From the NCBI GenBank assembly GCA_964533215.1, contig CAZHLJ010000007.1:1-64000 (forward strand): a stretch of 64,000 bases of DNA, written 5' to 3'. Below the pieces are notes generated by a model that was given only the letters and a program-made list of their open reading frames with translations, was not told the origin of the DNA and made no database searches. Below are positions 34,764 to 44,113 of the stretch, piece after piece (the stretch's first letter is position 1; each line of letters begins with the position of its first letter). The position numbers and the translations under genes were made by a program. The stretch comes from Bact-08 sp964533215 (lineage in GTDB: Bacteria > Bacteroidota > Bacteroidia > Bacteroidales > UBA932).

Positions 34764-36794
34764 TTAGTCCTCCAGCATTGGTTTTGTTGAGATCTTCTCT
34801 CCGACAGCCTCCATCATCCACTGCTGAGGAGTAATGTTGCCAATCGTATAAATTCTCATCATCTCTTCGGCCAGTTTCTTATTGGCGTAGTATTTTTCCA
34901 ACTGATACTCAATAATATGTCCGAAAGGATAATTGGCAAGGTAGAGCGGAGAATTTATCATATGAGAGTAAATTGCCAACAGAGGGGAATCCTTTCCTCC
35001 CAATACTGGTTCATAATATTTGTTCCACACCTCTTTTGCAATATTTATGACAGCCTTTTTCAGTTGCTCCGGTGTGGCATCCGGATTTGCATACATCCAT
35101 TTCCACACATTCATGTCCACTAAGGCTACTCCCATGATCTCATATGTTCCCCAGAAAATATCAAGTTCTGTCATTTTTACCTGATTGGGATCTTTTTTAT
35201 TATATCCGAGAAGAGAAAGATCTCGCTTCTGGAAGACGAAGGCATTTGCCTCAGTGAAAGCAGTATTTGGTACACCATTAAGCATATAGAAATCCACATC
35301 CCTCATACTCAATGTCTGTTCTACATTATGCCCCATCTCGTGAACAGCAATGTTGAAACCTTTGTAGTCCATACCTCCTTTTGCCAACCTGGTGCGTAAA
35401 CGGGCCACATCATCCTTGCTCTGTGCTCCCCACGCGTGTCCGGAACCTCTAGCAGCCTCTACCACAATGGCATTACCAAGCTCTTCGGCCTTTTTCCTTG
35501 GAAAACCAAGCTTTACAAGCATATTAGGGATATCCTTGTCAAATGCCTGAGCCGTAGGATATCGCTGCATTGTCTTTTTTGTAAGTACATCTTCAGAGAT
35601 AGAGCTGCGTGACTTGAATCCGTCATACCAGATATCAAATGGCTCAAGAGGACGACCAAGCCTCTCCTTTATCATCTCAGCAATTTTTTTCACTTTTGGT
35701 GAGCTTATGTACTCTACGAACATCTTTTCAATATCCTCCTGTTTAATCTGCATAGATCCGTCAAAAGCCCTCTTTATTGCAGTCGGATATGCAAAACAAT
35801 ATTGATCCATTGTCTGCTGCGCTTTGAACTCAGCCAGTAGAACAGCATACCTTTTATCCCCCTCAGGCTTCACCTCCTGGGAAACACCACCTTTTGTAAT
35901 AGTATTGGCGTAAGGAGCCCAGTCATACTCGGAATTGTTGATAACTTGCTCAGGAATTGTCTGCTCTACAATGTGAAGCATTACCTTGTAAATCATCCTT
36001 TGTTTCTCCAGGTTTTCCGGTCCTTTTGCATAATTGGATTTTATCTCATCCCTCAGATTCCAGTGCGTGAGTAGCTTCATATTTTCAGGGAACAGCTTTT
36101 TACCTTTCTCATTAACCAAATGTCCCATCATTATATTGTAATCGGCTATATAGCTTTCCGCTTTGGTCCCGGCGTCTGCAACAAGCTGTTTCACGGCAGC
36201 AGGAGCCTCAGGTATGAAAACATCTCCCATTCTCGCATAGGCCCAGTCAAGACGGCTCCACGAAGATGCGTGTTCATCCTTTTCATCCAGGGTGTAGAAA
36301 GGGAAATTCAATATCGTAATATATGCTATCTTGTTTGCATACAGATCTTCTGTCAGATGGCTGGAAGGTTCATAGGCGCCAAATATATAATCAACAGAGG
36401 TGAGTGGGTCTCCATCCAGATGCAATGGTTTTTTAAGATTCACACTCATCTTGTTATACTCGCCCCTTATAGACTCAAGAGCTATGGACAATTTATCGAA
36501 CAGCTTTTTTTTCAATTCGGCTGTAGCTGCAAAATTTTCCAGACAAAAGGAGGTGAATTCATCAGGAGCTCCATCTTCTGCCTTCCACTGCTTAGCCGTC
36601 TGCCTTACACCGATGGTCATCAGATCAACATCAGGCATATCGGGGAATTTTTGCTTGAGAGAGTCTATAGTGTTCATAATGATCTTCTCAGGAATTACCG
36701 ACAAGTCCTTTGTCTGAGTTTCCTCTTGTTGATTTTTGCATGACATGCAGCTTAGTATAGTCAGGATTGATGTTAGTATTATTATGTTTTTCAT
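34764..36794 (-). CDS. Zinc metallopeptidase lipoprotein (gluzincin type)
   Basis: A 676-residue lipoprotein (ATG 36794, MKNIIILTSILTILSCMSCK). The catalytic HEMGH lies near residue 480 in FNIAVHEMGHNVEQT, with the third ligand Glu downstream in PNTAFTEANAFVFQKRD: a gluzincin. The long helical body before the motif (EYNKMSVNLKKP, SWSRLDWAYARMGDVF) and the C-terminal helical half resemble M3-type oligopeptidases or M49-like folds, but I cannot fix the family. Location outside the cytoplasm suggests peptide digestion. Single gene. Confidence 0.75.
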   Translation of the reverse strand: MKNIIILTSILTILSCMSCKNQQEETQTKDLSVIPEKIIMNTIDSLKQKFPDMPDVDLMTIGVRQTAKQWKAEDGAPDEFTSFCLENFAATAELKKKLFDKLSIALESIRGEYNKMSVNLKKPLHLDGDPLTSVDYIFGAYEPSSHLTEDLYANKIAYITILNFPFYTLDEKDEHASSWSRLDWAYARMGDVFIPEAPAAVKQLVADAGTKAESYIADYNIMMGHLVNEKGKKLFPENMKLLTHWNLRDEIKSNYAKGPENLEKQRMIYKVMLHIVEQTIPEQVINNSEYDWAPYANTITKGGVSQEVKPEGDKRYAVLLAEFKAQQTMDQYCFAYPTAIKRAFDGSMQIKQEDIEKMFVEYISSPKVKKIAEMIKERLGRPLEPFDIWYDGFKSRSSISEDVLTKKTMQRYPTAQAFDKDIPNMLVKLGFPRKKAEELGNAIVVEAARGSGHAWGAQSKDDVARLRTRLAKGGMDYKGFNIAVHEMGHNVEQTLSMRDVDFYMLNGVPNTAFTEANAFVFQKRDLSLLGYNKKDPNQVKMTELDIFWGTYEIMGVALVDMNVWKWMYANPDATPEQLKKAVINIAKEVWNKYYEPVLGGKDSPLLAIYSHMINSPLYLANYPFGHIIEYQLEKYYANKKLAEEMMRIYTIGNITPQQWMMEAVGEKISTKPMLED

Positions 36795-36832
36795 AGAATA
36801 ATATTTGACCTCGAATTTAACCATTTTTTCAT

Positions 36833-36840
36833 TACCTTTG
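36833..36840 (+). promoter_or_regulatory. guaB -7 box
   Basis: TACCTTTG fits TAnnTTTG 20 nt before the guaB ATG. The nearest TTTG (36814-36817) is only 15 nt upstream, so the -33 box is uncertain. Confidence 0.6.
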
Positions 36841-36859
36841 CTGATTATAAAAAAAGTCT

Positions 36860-38329
36860 ATGCAATCTTTAACAAACAGAATTATACCGGAGGGCTTGAC
36901 ATTTGATGATGTTTTATTAATTCCGGCAAGATCAGAGGTACTTCCTCGCGATGTAGACTATAGTACCAAGTTTTCCAGAGATATTTGCATTAGTGCCCCA
37001 ATAGTCTCTGCAGCAATGGATACCGTTACGGAAGCAGAGCTGGCAATTGAAATGGCGAGGGAGGGAGGTATAGGTGTCATTCACAAAAATATGCCCATTG
37101 AATATCAGATGGAGCATGTAAGAAAGGTAAAGAGAGCTGAAAACGGAATGATCTATGACCCTATCACAATTCTCAAGGATTCTTGTGTAGGAGATGCCCT
37201 CACGCTTATGCAGGATAATAAGATTGGCGGGATTCCGGTTATCGATGAAAAAAAGAGGCTTATAGGCATAGTTACAAACAGAGACCTGAGATTTATTGAC
37301 AATCTCAATACTCCGATTTGTGAAATAATGACAAAGGACAACCTTGTCACTACCGGCAAGGGCACAGACCTTCAGCAGGCGAGTGCAATCCTGAAAAAGT
37401 ACAAAATAGAGAAATTGCCGGTAATAGATGATGACGGTGTCCTTATCGGCCTTCTTACCTATAAAGACATCACTAAAATAAAAGACAATCCTCAGGCCAG
37501 CAAGGATGATAAAGGCAGGCTCCTGGTGGCTGCCGCTGTCGGAGTTGGTGCAGATACTCTTCTTAAAGTTGAAAAACTTGTATCTGTAGGAACTGATGCT
37601 GTGATAATTGACACCGCGCATGGACATTCAGTATATGTACTGGAGGTTATAAAAAAAGTAAAACAGGCATTCCCTTATTTACAAGTGATTGCCGGAAACA
37701 TTGCAACCGGAGAGGCTGCCAAAGCTTTAGCTGAATGTGGAGTGGATGGCGTAAAAGTTGGTATTGGACCTGGTTCTATCTGCACCACAAGAGTTATTGC
37801 AGGAGTGGGTGTTCCTCAGCTTTCAGCTGTTATGCTTGCTGCCGATGCTCTAAAAGGTACAGGTATTCCCATCATTGCAGACGGTGGTATCAGGTACTCC
37901 GGCGATATAGTAAAGGCTCTCGCGGCCGGGGCCGGCTCAATTATGGCAGGGTCTTTGTTTGCAGGTGTAGAGGAGTCGCCAGGTGAGACAATAATCCTTA
38001 ATGGAAGGAAGTTCAAATCCTACAGAGGCATGGGTTCTCTTGAAGCTATGCAGATGGGGTCTAAAGACAGATATTTCCAGGACATGGAAGAAGATGTAAA
38101 GAAACTTGTTCCTGAAGGGATTGTAGCACAGGTACCTTACAAAGGGACTCTTAGTGAAGTCGTGTACCAATTACTGGGTGGTCTGAGAGCAGGAATGGGT
38201 TATTGTGGGGCACATAACCTCGAGGAGTTGAGAAAGGCCAGTTTTGTTAGGGTCACCGCCGCAGGTTTTACTGAAAACCACCCGCATGATGTAACTATAA
38301 CCAGAGAAGCACCGAATTACAGTAGATAA
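36860..38329 (+). CDS. guaB: IMP dehydrogenase
   Basis: A 489-residue cytoplasmic enzyme oxidising IMP to XMP, the committed step of GMP synthesis. The TIM barrel starts with GLTFDDVLLIPARSEVLP; two CBS domains are inserted at about 94-205; the active Cys is in GPGSICTTR (about 299-307) and the flap carries the Arg-Tyr of the RGMGS..AM segment. Full length. It is the first gene of a tight run with three envelope-biogenesis genes (gap 10 nt, then two 1-nt overlaps). Confidence 0.97.
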   Translation: MQSLTNRIIPEGLTFDDVLLIPARSEVLPRDVDYSTKFSRDICISAPIVSAAMDTVTEAELAIEMAREGGIGVIHKNMPIEYQMEHVRKVKRAENGMIYDPITILKDSCVGDALTLMQDNKIGGIPVIDEKKRLIGIVTNRDLRFIDNLNTPICEIMTKDNLVTTGKGTDLQQASAILKKYKIEKLPVIDDDGVLIGLLTYKDITKIKDNPQASKDDKGRLLVAAAVGVGADTLLKVEKLVSVGTDAVIIDTAHGHSVYVLEVIKKVKQAFPYLQVIAGNIATGEAAKALAECGVDGVKVGIGPGSICTTRVIAGVGVPQLSAVMLAADALKGTGIPIIADGGIRYSGDIVKALAAGAGSIMAGSLFAGVEESPGETIILNGRKFKSYRGMGSLEAMQMGSKDRYFQDMEEDVKKLVPEGIVAQVPYKGTLSEVVYQLLGGLRAGMGYCGAHNLEELRKASFVRVTAAGFTENHPHDVTITREAPNYSR

Positions 38330-38339
38330 TTTATAATAA

Positions 38340-39197
38340 ATGAAAAGACTCTTGATTCTAGGTCTGATACCGCTGCTCTTCTCTTGCAAGTATCTTGACT
38401 TTAACTCCGACAATGCAATTGTAGCCAAGGTTGGAGATAAGGTTCTTTACGAATCAGAGGTCAAGGATCTTATCCCGCAAGGAACATCTCCAGACGATAG
38501 CCTGAACATGCTTGAGCAGTACATAAACTCATGGGCATTGAAATATCTTCTTCTTGAAAAGGCAGAAAGCGAGCTTTCAAAAAGCGACAAGGATATGGAA
38601 CAAGAGCTGGAAGATTACCGTACATCTCTGTTGGTCTACAAATATGAGAAAATCTATCTCGAAGACAGGTTGGACACAGTGATCACAGATGAGGAGTGCC
38701 GTGATTACTACCAGAAATACTCTTCAAACTTCACTCTTACAAATTCGGTAGTCAAGGCTAGGATCGTGAAGATCTCGAAAGGCTCTCCAAATCTGGAGAC
38801 TATAAGGAAGACATACAAGGCAAACTCACTTGAGGACATTGACGAGTTCGAAAAGCTCTGCTACAACTCTGCCGATAGATACAATAATTTTGAGAATAAC
38901 TGGGTGGACATATCCGAAATTGCCAGAGAGATTCCTTACGATGTGCAAATGTGTGAAAGAGAGGCCTGGTCAAACTCCTACATTGAAACAACTGACAGTT
39001 CTTATTATTATTTTGTCTATTTCCTAGACAAGATAGCACCTGAGGGAACAGCTCCATTTGAATATTACCATAAGAAAATCAAAGAGATAATACTTAGCAA
39101 ACGGAAACAGGAGCTTATAGCTAATCTCGAAAAAAATCTTATCCAAGAGGCTCTTGAGAAAAATTTACTAAAAACCCACATTAACAAAGAAAAGTAA
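38340..39197 (+). CDS. SurA/PpiC-like lipoprotein without clear PPIase domain
   Basis: A 285-residue lipoprotein (MKRLLILGLIPLLFSCK, lipobox Cys16). The N-terminal part (VAKVGDKVLYESEVKDLIPQ, LEQYINSWALKYLLLEKAES) is the chaperone module of SurA/PpiC-type foldases. In the middle, where a parvulin domain would be, the usual FxxxA...S GGDLG pattern is degenerate (NNFENNWVDISEIAREIP). The C-terminal helix closes the chaperone module. So it may be a periplasmic chaperone without isomerase activity. Stop and next start overlap (TAATG). Confidence 0.75.
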   Translation: MKRLLILGLIPLLFSCKYLDFNSDNAIVAKVGDKVLYESEVKDLIPQGTSPDDSLNMLEQYINSWALKYLLLEKAESELSKSDKDMEQELEDYRTSLLVYKYEKIYLEDRLDTVITDEECRDYYQKYSSNFTLTNSVVKARIVKISKGSPNLETIRKTYKANSLEDIDEFEKLCYNSADRYNNFENNWVDISEIAREIPYDVQMCEREAWSNSYIETTDSSYYYFVYFLDKIAPEGTAPFEYYHKKIKEIILSKRKQELIANLEKNLIQEALEKNLLKTHINKEK

Positions 39198-40567
39198 TGA
39201 AAGAAAGGTTTAAATTACATATCCTCACTATCGTTTTGTTAGGATTTTCGACAGTTCCGGCTTTTGCTCAAAAGTACACCAAAGGGTTGGTCGACAAGAC
39301 AATTGCCATGGTAGGCAACGATATGATCCAGTTATCTACCTTGGAATCAGAGGTACAGATGATGATGTTCCAAGGAGTGACATCCGACAAAAACCTACGG
39401 TGCGAAGTTCTGGAGAATCTCCTAGTTCAGAAACTTTTCCTTACTCAGGCCAGATTGGACAGCCTTAACGCAAATATGGATGCTGTTGAATCAAACCTCA
39501 ACCAGAGGATACAAGATGTAATGACCCAGCTTGGCGGAGAGAAGGCAACAGAGGCCTATTTCAAGAAACCAATCTTTAAGATCAAACAGGAATGGAGAGA
39601 GGCTCTTACTGAGCAATCGCTTGTACAGAATATGCAAGGGACCATTGCCCAGAAAGCTCCAAGCCTGACACCTTCCGACATAGAAAAATATTACAAGAAC
39701 ACCCCTAAGGATAGTCTTCCTATAATATCAACCCAGTATCAGTACAGACAGATTTCCATATATCCTGACAAAGAGCAGGCTGTAATGGCTATTAAAGAGA
39801 AGCTTCTTGAATTCAGAGACAGGGTTATCAAAGGTGAAAAATTCAGCACCCTTGCTGCCATTTACTCTCAGGATCCAGGCAGTGCTTCAAGAGGAGGAGA
39901 ACTTCGTATGGCCTCAAAACAACTTTACTGGCCTGCATTTTCAGATGCCGCAATGTCACTGAAAGTTGGTCAGGTTTCACAAATTGTTGAGACTCCGGAC
40001 GGATTTCATCTTATCCAGCTTATAGAGAAAGAGGGAGATATGTTCAACGCCAGACACATTCTGCTCAAGCCCGTCTATACAAATATAGACCGCGAAAAAG
40101 CATTTTCCACACTTGACAGCCTAAGAAAACAAATTGTAGCAGACAGCATCCGGTTCGACTTAGCTGCCAGGAGATATTCTCAGGATGTAAAGACTCTTGT
40201 AAATGGGGGTTTGGTTGCAGAAGAGAACTCCGGTTCAACCTATTTCGACAAGGATATGTTGAAAAAAGAGGATTATGCCATTTTAAAAGACCTTAAGGTA
40301 GGTGAAGTTTCAGAGCCATTTGAATCTACCGATAATGAAGGAAGAAACGGGAATACTGTTTATAAGATAATCAAGCTGGAGAAGGTTATTCCTTCACACG
40401 TTGCCACGTTCAAGGATGATTTCTCAGTTCTTCTTAATGGTGCTAAAAATCAATCTGCCCAAAAAGCTATTGATGAATTCATCACAAAGAAACAGGCGAG
40501 TACATTTATACGGATAGATCCTCTTTTCGCAAAATGTCCGTTTAAGAGGGAGGGCTGGATTAAATAA
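39197..40567 (+). CDS. SurA-like peptidyl-prolyl isomerase
   Basis: A 456-residue periplasmic protein with signal peptide (ends VPAFAQ). N-terminal chaperone domain (VDKTIAMVGNDMIQLSTLES), then two parvulin-type domains: about 172-272 (YQYRQISIYP, FSTLAAIYSQDPGSASRGGE) and about 278-385 (FNARHILLKPVYTN, DLAARRYSQDVKTLVNGGLV). This is the SurA layout; SurA escorts unfolded outer-membrane proteins to the BAM complex. It lies between a related lipoprotein and the OstA-like gene, with 1-nt overlaps on both sides. Confidence 0.92.
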   Translation: MKERFKLHILTIVLLGFSTVPAFAQKYTKGLVDKTIAMVGNDMIQLSTLESEVQMMMFQGVTSDKNLRCEVLENLLVQKLFLTQARLDSLNANMDAVESNLNQRIQDVMTQLGGEKATEAYFKKPIFKIKQEWREALTEQSLVQNMQGTIAQKAPSLTPSDIEKYYKNTPKDSLPIISTQYQYRQISIYPDKEQAVMAIKEKLLEFRDRVIKGEKFSTLAAIYSQDPGSASRGGELRMASKQLYWPAFSDAAMSLKVGQVSQIVETPDGFHLIQLIEKEGDMFNARHILLKPVYTNIDREKAFSTLDSLRKQIVADSIRFDLAARRYSQDVKTLVNGGLVAEENSGSTYFDKDMLKKEDYAILKDLKVGEVSEPFESTDNEGRNGNTVYKIIKLEKVIPSHVATFKDDFSVLLNGAKNQSAQKAIDEFITKKQASTFIRIDPLFAKCPFKREGWIK

Positions 40568-42633
40568 TGTTACGGCGGTTCACCATTCTGATATTATTTC
40601 TGTCTCCCCTTTTGTTGTTCTCACAAGTCAGACCTCTTGAACAGCAGGAAGAGAGGTTGGTCAGACTCATCGATGCCAAGTCTGCAAAGATTGAGTTGAT
40701 AAACGGAATCAGTTATAGAAAAGTAATAGGACCGGCACAGTTCCTCCACAACAATGCCTTGATATTATGCGATTCGGCCATATGGGATGTGCAGGCCAAT
40801 ATAATTGATGCAATTGGCAACGTAAAGATCATCCAGAACTCTACAACACTCACCAGCGATAATATAAAATATATTGCTGACAGGTCAGTGGCCGAGGTGA
40901 GAGGGCAATTGGTGGAGATGGTGGATAAGGAAAAAAACAGGTTAAGAACTCATTATCTGGATTACTACACAAAAGACAGTATGGCCATGTTTTACAACGG
41001 AGGCTGTATGAAGAATAAAGATGGCAGTACAATTGAAAGTCTTAATGGGTTCTATTATGGCAAGCAAGAAAAATTTCTCTTCCAGTCTAAGGTTCAGATG
41101 AACTCGGACTCAATTCAGCTATCAGCGGACTCTCTTGCATATTTTGCCAACGAAGGAAAGGCTAAATTTCTAAGCAACACCTATGCATGGCAGAATGACG
41201 GTTTCCTTTTTGCCAAGGGGGGATGGTACGACCGTAAAGCTGAGCTATTCCATTTTACCAAAGATGTGTATATCAAGACAAAAGAGAATGAAATCTGGGC
41301 CGATACGCTGAACTACAACAAAACCTTGGCTGAGGCTGAATTATTCAATAATATCCAGATCCTGGACACTGCCCACTCCTCATATATCTTCTCGGATTAT
41401 GCAAAGTTCCGGCAAAAACCGTTCAAGGTATTGCTTACAAACAGACCAAGTGTTGCTTCGTACTCAATGGAGAACGGGGTTTCAGACACTCTTTTTTTCT
41501 CGGCAGATACAATTGATTATCGCACCATCCCAAAAAATGAGGTGGATTCAGCTACAATAGCACAATCAAAGTCCCGGTTGGATTTAAGCAAAAAGGATGC
41601 TATCGCCGATATGTATAAGAACAAGATTGTCCAGCCAAAAGCTCCTGCCAATTTACCGGCAAACACGCCAAATAATGCTCCTAAAAGTAGCCCTGTCAAT
41701 GCTCGCGGTGGAAACAAATCCGATAAACCGGAGAGACCATCCAAGGGAAAAGGAGCTCCCCCAGCAAAAGTGCTGCCGGGACCCGTCAAGGATACTATCC
41801 CTCCTCCCTCCACAATAAAGGAGACTCTTTTGCCACCCGTAGACTCGCTCGTTCCGAAAAGTGACTCTCTTACACATAAGATTGATTCTCTGAAGCCTGT
41901 TGTTGACACTACTTCCATAAAATTTCTCTACGCAAACAAAAATATAAAGCTCTTCAAAAGCGATATTCAGTGTATTTGTGATTCTTTAAGATTCAACTCC
42001 CTGGACTCTCTCATCCGAATGTTCAAGGATCCAGTAATCTGGACAGATAAAAATCAGATGACTTCAGACAGTGTTCAGGTCGTAATTTCCAACGGCAAGC
42101 TGGCAAGGGCAGAGCTTAACTCTTCTGCCTTCGTTGTAATGCAGGAGGACTCCACCCATTTTGATCAGATAAAAAGCGCAGATGTGGTTGCATTCTTCAA
42201 ATCCGGAGAACTCAGCAGATTCGATGCTTTCGGGGGTGTCTCCATCCTGTTTTTCTTTGCCGAGGACAGCGTACTTACTACGATGAACGAGAAGGAGTGC
42301 AAGACTATGAGCGCAACTTTTGCAGAGAAGAAAAAGATAGAAAGAATCCGGTATTTCGAAAGCATTAAAAGTGACGCATATCCTCTTTATAAACTAGCTG
42401 AAGAGAAACAAAGACTAAAAGGATTCCGTTGGTTGGAAAGTGACCGGCCTAAGAACCGTCATGATGTATGCAACAGGACAATAAGACCTTCCCAGATTTC
42501 TTTTTCTCTAAGCGTAGAAAGACCTACATTCATGCAGACCGGTATCTATTTTGGGCCAAAGGAGGAAACAAAAAAGGCAGGTCAACCTGCTGACCTGCCC
42601 ATATCCAGAAAGCCTAGGGCTTTAACCAAATAA
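40567..42633 (+). CDS. OstA/LptA-like protein of LPS transport
   Basis: A 688-residue secreted protein (MLRRFTILILFLSPLLLFSQ). Residues about 30-330 are repeated OstA/LptA-type beta-jellyroll strands (NNALILCDSAIWDVQANIID, TLTSDNIKYIADRSVAEVRG), which carry lipopolysaccharide across the periplasm. A Pro/Ser/Lys-rich insert (about 349-440) separates a second set of strands (about 450-600). The large size and insert are usual for the Bacteroidota version. The last codons contain the hairpin used as terminator by convergent glyA (42576-42599). Its position after the SurA-type genes fits outer-membrane assembly. Confidence 0.88.
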   Translation: MLRRFTILILFLSPLLLFSQVRPLEQQEERLVRLIDAKSAKIELINGISYRKVIGPAQFLHNNALILCDSAIWDVQANIIDAIGNVKIIQNSTTLTSDNIKYIADRSVAEVRGQLVEMVDKEKNRLRTHYLDYYTKDSMAMFYNGGCMKNKDGSTIESLNGFYYGKQEKFLFQSKVQMNSDSIQLSADSLAYFANEGKAKFLSNTYAWQNDGFLFAKGGWYDRKAELFHFTKDVYIKTKENEIWADTLNYNKTLAEAELFNNIQILDTAHSSYIFSDYAKFRQKPFKVLLTNRPSVASYSMENGVSDTLFFSADTIDYRTIPKNEVDSATIAQSKSRLDLSKKDAIADMYKNKIVQPKAPANLPANTPNNAPKSSPVNARGGNKSDKPERPSKGKGAPPAKVLPGPVKDTIPPPSTIKETLLPPVDSLVPKSDSLTHKIDSLKPVVDTTSIKFLYANKNIKLFKSDIQCICDSLRFNSLDSLIRMFKDPVIWTDKNQMTSDSVQVVISNGKLARAELNSSAFVVMQEDSTHFDQIKSADVVAFFKSGELSRFDAFGGVSILFFFAEDSVLTTMNEKECKTMSATFAEKKKIERIRYFESIKSDAYPLYKLAEEKQRLKGFRWLESDRPKNRHDVCNRTIRPSQISFSLSVERPTFMQTGIYFGPKEETKKAGQPADLPISRKPRALTK
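42571..42599 (-). terminator. glyA terminator embedded in the OstA-like gene
   Basis: GGCAGGTCA (42576-42584) and TGACCTGCC (42591-42599) form a perfect 9-bp stem. On the minus strand it is followed by TTTTTTG, so it is oriented to end the glyA transcript, 40 nt after the glyA stop, although it is inside the last codons of the plus-strand gene. Confidence 0.85.
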
Positions 42634-42638
42634 TTTTT

Positions 42639-43919
42639 CTACCAGATATTCAAAGGAAGACCGTGCATTTTCTTTCTTGCCTGCTCCCTTACATCTGCTA
42701 TAACTTGTTCATTATCTATATTAGATAGCACTCTGTCTATAAGATCAACAATGAATGGCATATCTTTCTCCACTAAGCCGCGCGATGTTACAGCCGGTGT
42801 CCCGACTCTTATACCGGAAGTCTGGAAAGGTGAGCGTGAGTCAAATGGAACCATATTCTTGTTGACTGTAATGTCGGCTGTGACAAGGACCTTTTCAGCA
42901 ACCTTACCTGTAAGATCCGGGAACTTGCTTCTCAAGTCTATCAACATCAAATGGTTGTCTGTTCCACCTGAAATAATCTTATATCCCTTCTCAACAAAAG
43001 CAGCAGCCATTGCAGCAGCATTATTCTTAACCTGAATCTGGTATGTCTTGAACTCCGGTTGTAATGCTTCAAAGAAAGAGACAGCTTTTGCAGCAATGCA
43101 ATGTTCCAAAGGACCACCCTGAATGCCTGGGAATACGCTTGAGTTCAATACAGCGGACATCATTTTAACGGCTCCTTTTGGAGTCAAGATGCCGAATGGA
43201 TTTTCAAAATCCTTGCCCATCAATATTATGCCACCTCTAGGACCTCTCAATGTCTTATGAGTTGTAGAAGTAACAATATGAGCGTATTTTACAGGGTTGT
43301 CAAGAAGTCCGGCTGCAATAAGACCTGCGGGATGTGCCATATCCACCATAAGGATGGCTCCGATCTTGTCTGCTATTGCTCTCATTCTCGCCCAATCCCA
43401 CTCTCTTGAATAAGCAGATGCACCACCAACAATAAGTTTTGGCTTGTACTCAAGTGCCTTACGCTCCATATCGTCATAGTCAACCCGTCCGGTCTTTTCA
43501 TCGACCTGATAAGCAACTGCATTGTATAAAATTCCAGACATGTTTACTGGAGAGCCATGAGTCAGGTGACCGCCGTGAGCTAGGTCAAGACCCATAAAAG
43601 TGTCTCCCGGGTTAAGGCAAGCCATGAAAACAGCCATGTTGGCCTGGGCTCCTGAATGAGGCTGAACATTTGCATATTCAGCATCAAATAATTGGCAAAT
43701 CCTGTCAATTGCCAATTGCTCTACTTGATCCACCACCTCACAGCCACCGTAATATCTTGCCCCTGGGTATCCTTCAGCGTATTTATTTGTCAGTACAGAC
43801 CCCAGTGCTGTCAGCACTTGAGGGCTCACAAAGTTCTCGGATGCGATAAGTTCAATGCCATGAAGTTGACGGTTCTCCTCCTTCTTAATCAGTTCAGAAA
43901 TTTGAAGATCTTGTTTCAT
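42639..43919 (-). CDS. glyA: Serine hydroxymethyltransferase
   Basis: A 426-residue PLP enzyme interconverting serine and glycine with transfer of the one-carbon unit to tetrahydrofolate. Motifs: IELIASENFVSPQVL, NKYAEGYPGARYYGGCE, HGGHLTHG and the PLP lysine in TSTTHKTLRGPRGG (about 231). Full length and cytoplasmic. A -7 box TACCTTTG lies on the minus strand at 43961-43968, 42 nt upstream. It converges on the OstA-like gene with a 5-nt gap. Confidence 0.97.
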   Translation of the reverse strand: MKQDLQISELIKKEENRQLHGIELIASENFVSPQVLTALGSVLTNKYAEGYPGARYYGGCEVVDQVEQLAIDRICQLFDAEYANVQPHSGAQANMAVFMACLNPGDTFMGLDLAHGGHLTHGSPVNMSGILYNAVAYQVDEKTGRVDYDDMERKALEYKPKLIVGGASAYSREWDWARMRAIADKIGAILMVDMAHPAGLIAAGLLDNPVKYAHIVTSTTHKTLRGPRGGIILMGKDFENPFGILTPKGAVKMMSAVLNSSVFPGIQGGPLEHCIAAKAVSFFEALQPEFKTYQIQVKNNAAAMAAAFVEKGYKIISGGTDNHLMLIDLRSKFPDLTGKVAEKVLVTADITVNKNMVPFDSRSPFQTSGIRVGTPAVTSRGLVEKDMPFIVDLIDRVLSNIDNEQVIADVREQARKKMHGLPLNIW

Positions 43920-43960
43920 TTTGTAATATTTTAACTATAATATGCTTACAATAAAGGTAT

Positions 43961-43968
43961 CAAAGGTA
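43961..43968 (-). promoter_or_regulatory. glyA -7 box
   Basis: TACCTTTG on the minus strand fits TAnnTTTG. No clear -33 box at normal spacing; the upstream DNA is a T-rich run. Confidence 0.6.
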
Positions 43969-44045
43969 CGAAAAAAAATCTGTTAATCACTTTTTTTCTT
44001 CAGCTAAAATATTTGTCCAAGATTATGCACCAACCCGACAAAATA

Positions 44046-44093
44046 AGTGGAAACCGACAGATTTACAATACATTAAACCAATCGGCTTCCACT
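44046..44093 (-). terminator. Hairpin after the BlaR1-like gene
   Basis: AGTGGAAACCGA (44046-44057) and TCGGCTTCCACT (44082-44093) pair with one mismatch around a 24-nt loop; the minus-strand tail TTATTTTG is moderately T-rich. Confidence 0.6.
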
Positions 44094-44113
44094 ATGTGCT
44101 TATAAAAGTTTAT

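Noticed and set aside
36120..36743. 207-codon plus-strand frame opposite the lipoprotein metallopeptidase
   Set aside because: Antisense to an intact gene with a signal peptide and zinc site; no support of its own.
36932..37627. 231-codon minus-strand frame opposite guaB
   Set aside because: Antisense to a certain gene; no motif, composition of a shadow frame.
43920..44045. Possible riboswitch before glyA
   Set aside because: The leader is only about 40 nt after the -7 box and shows no stable fold.
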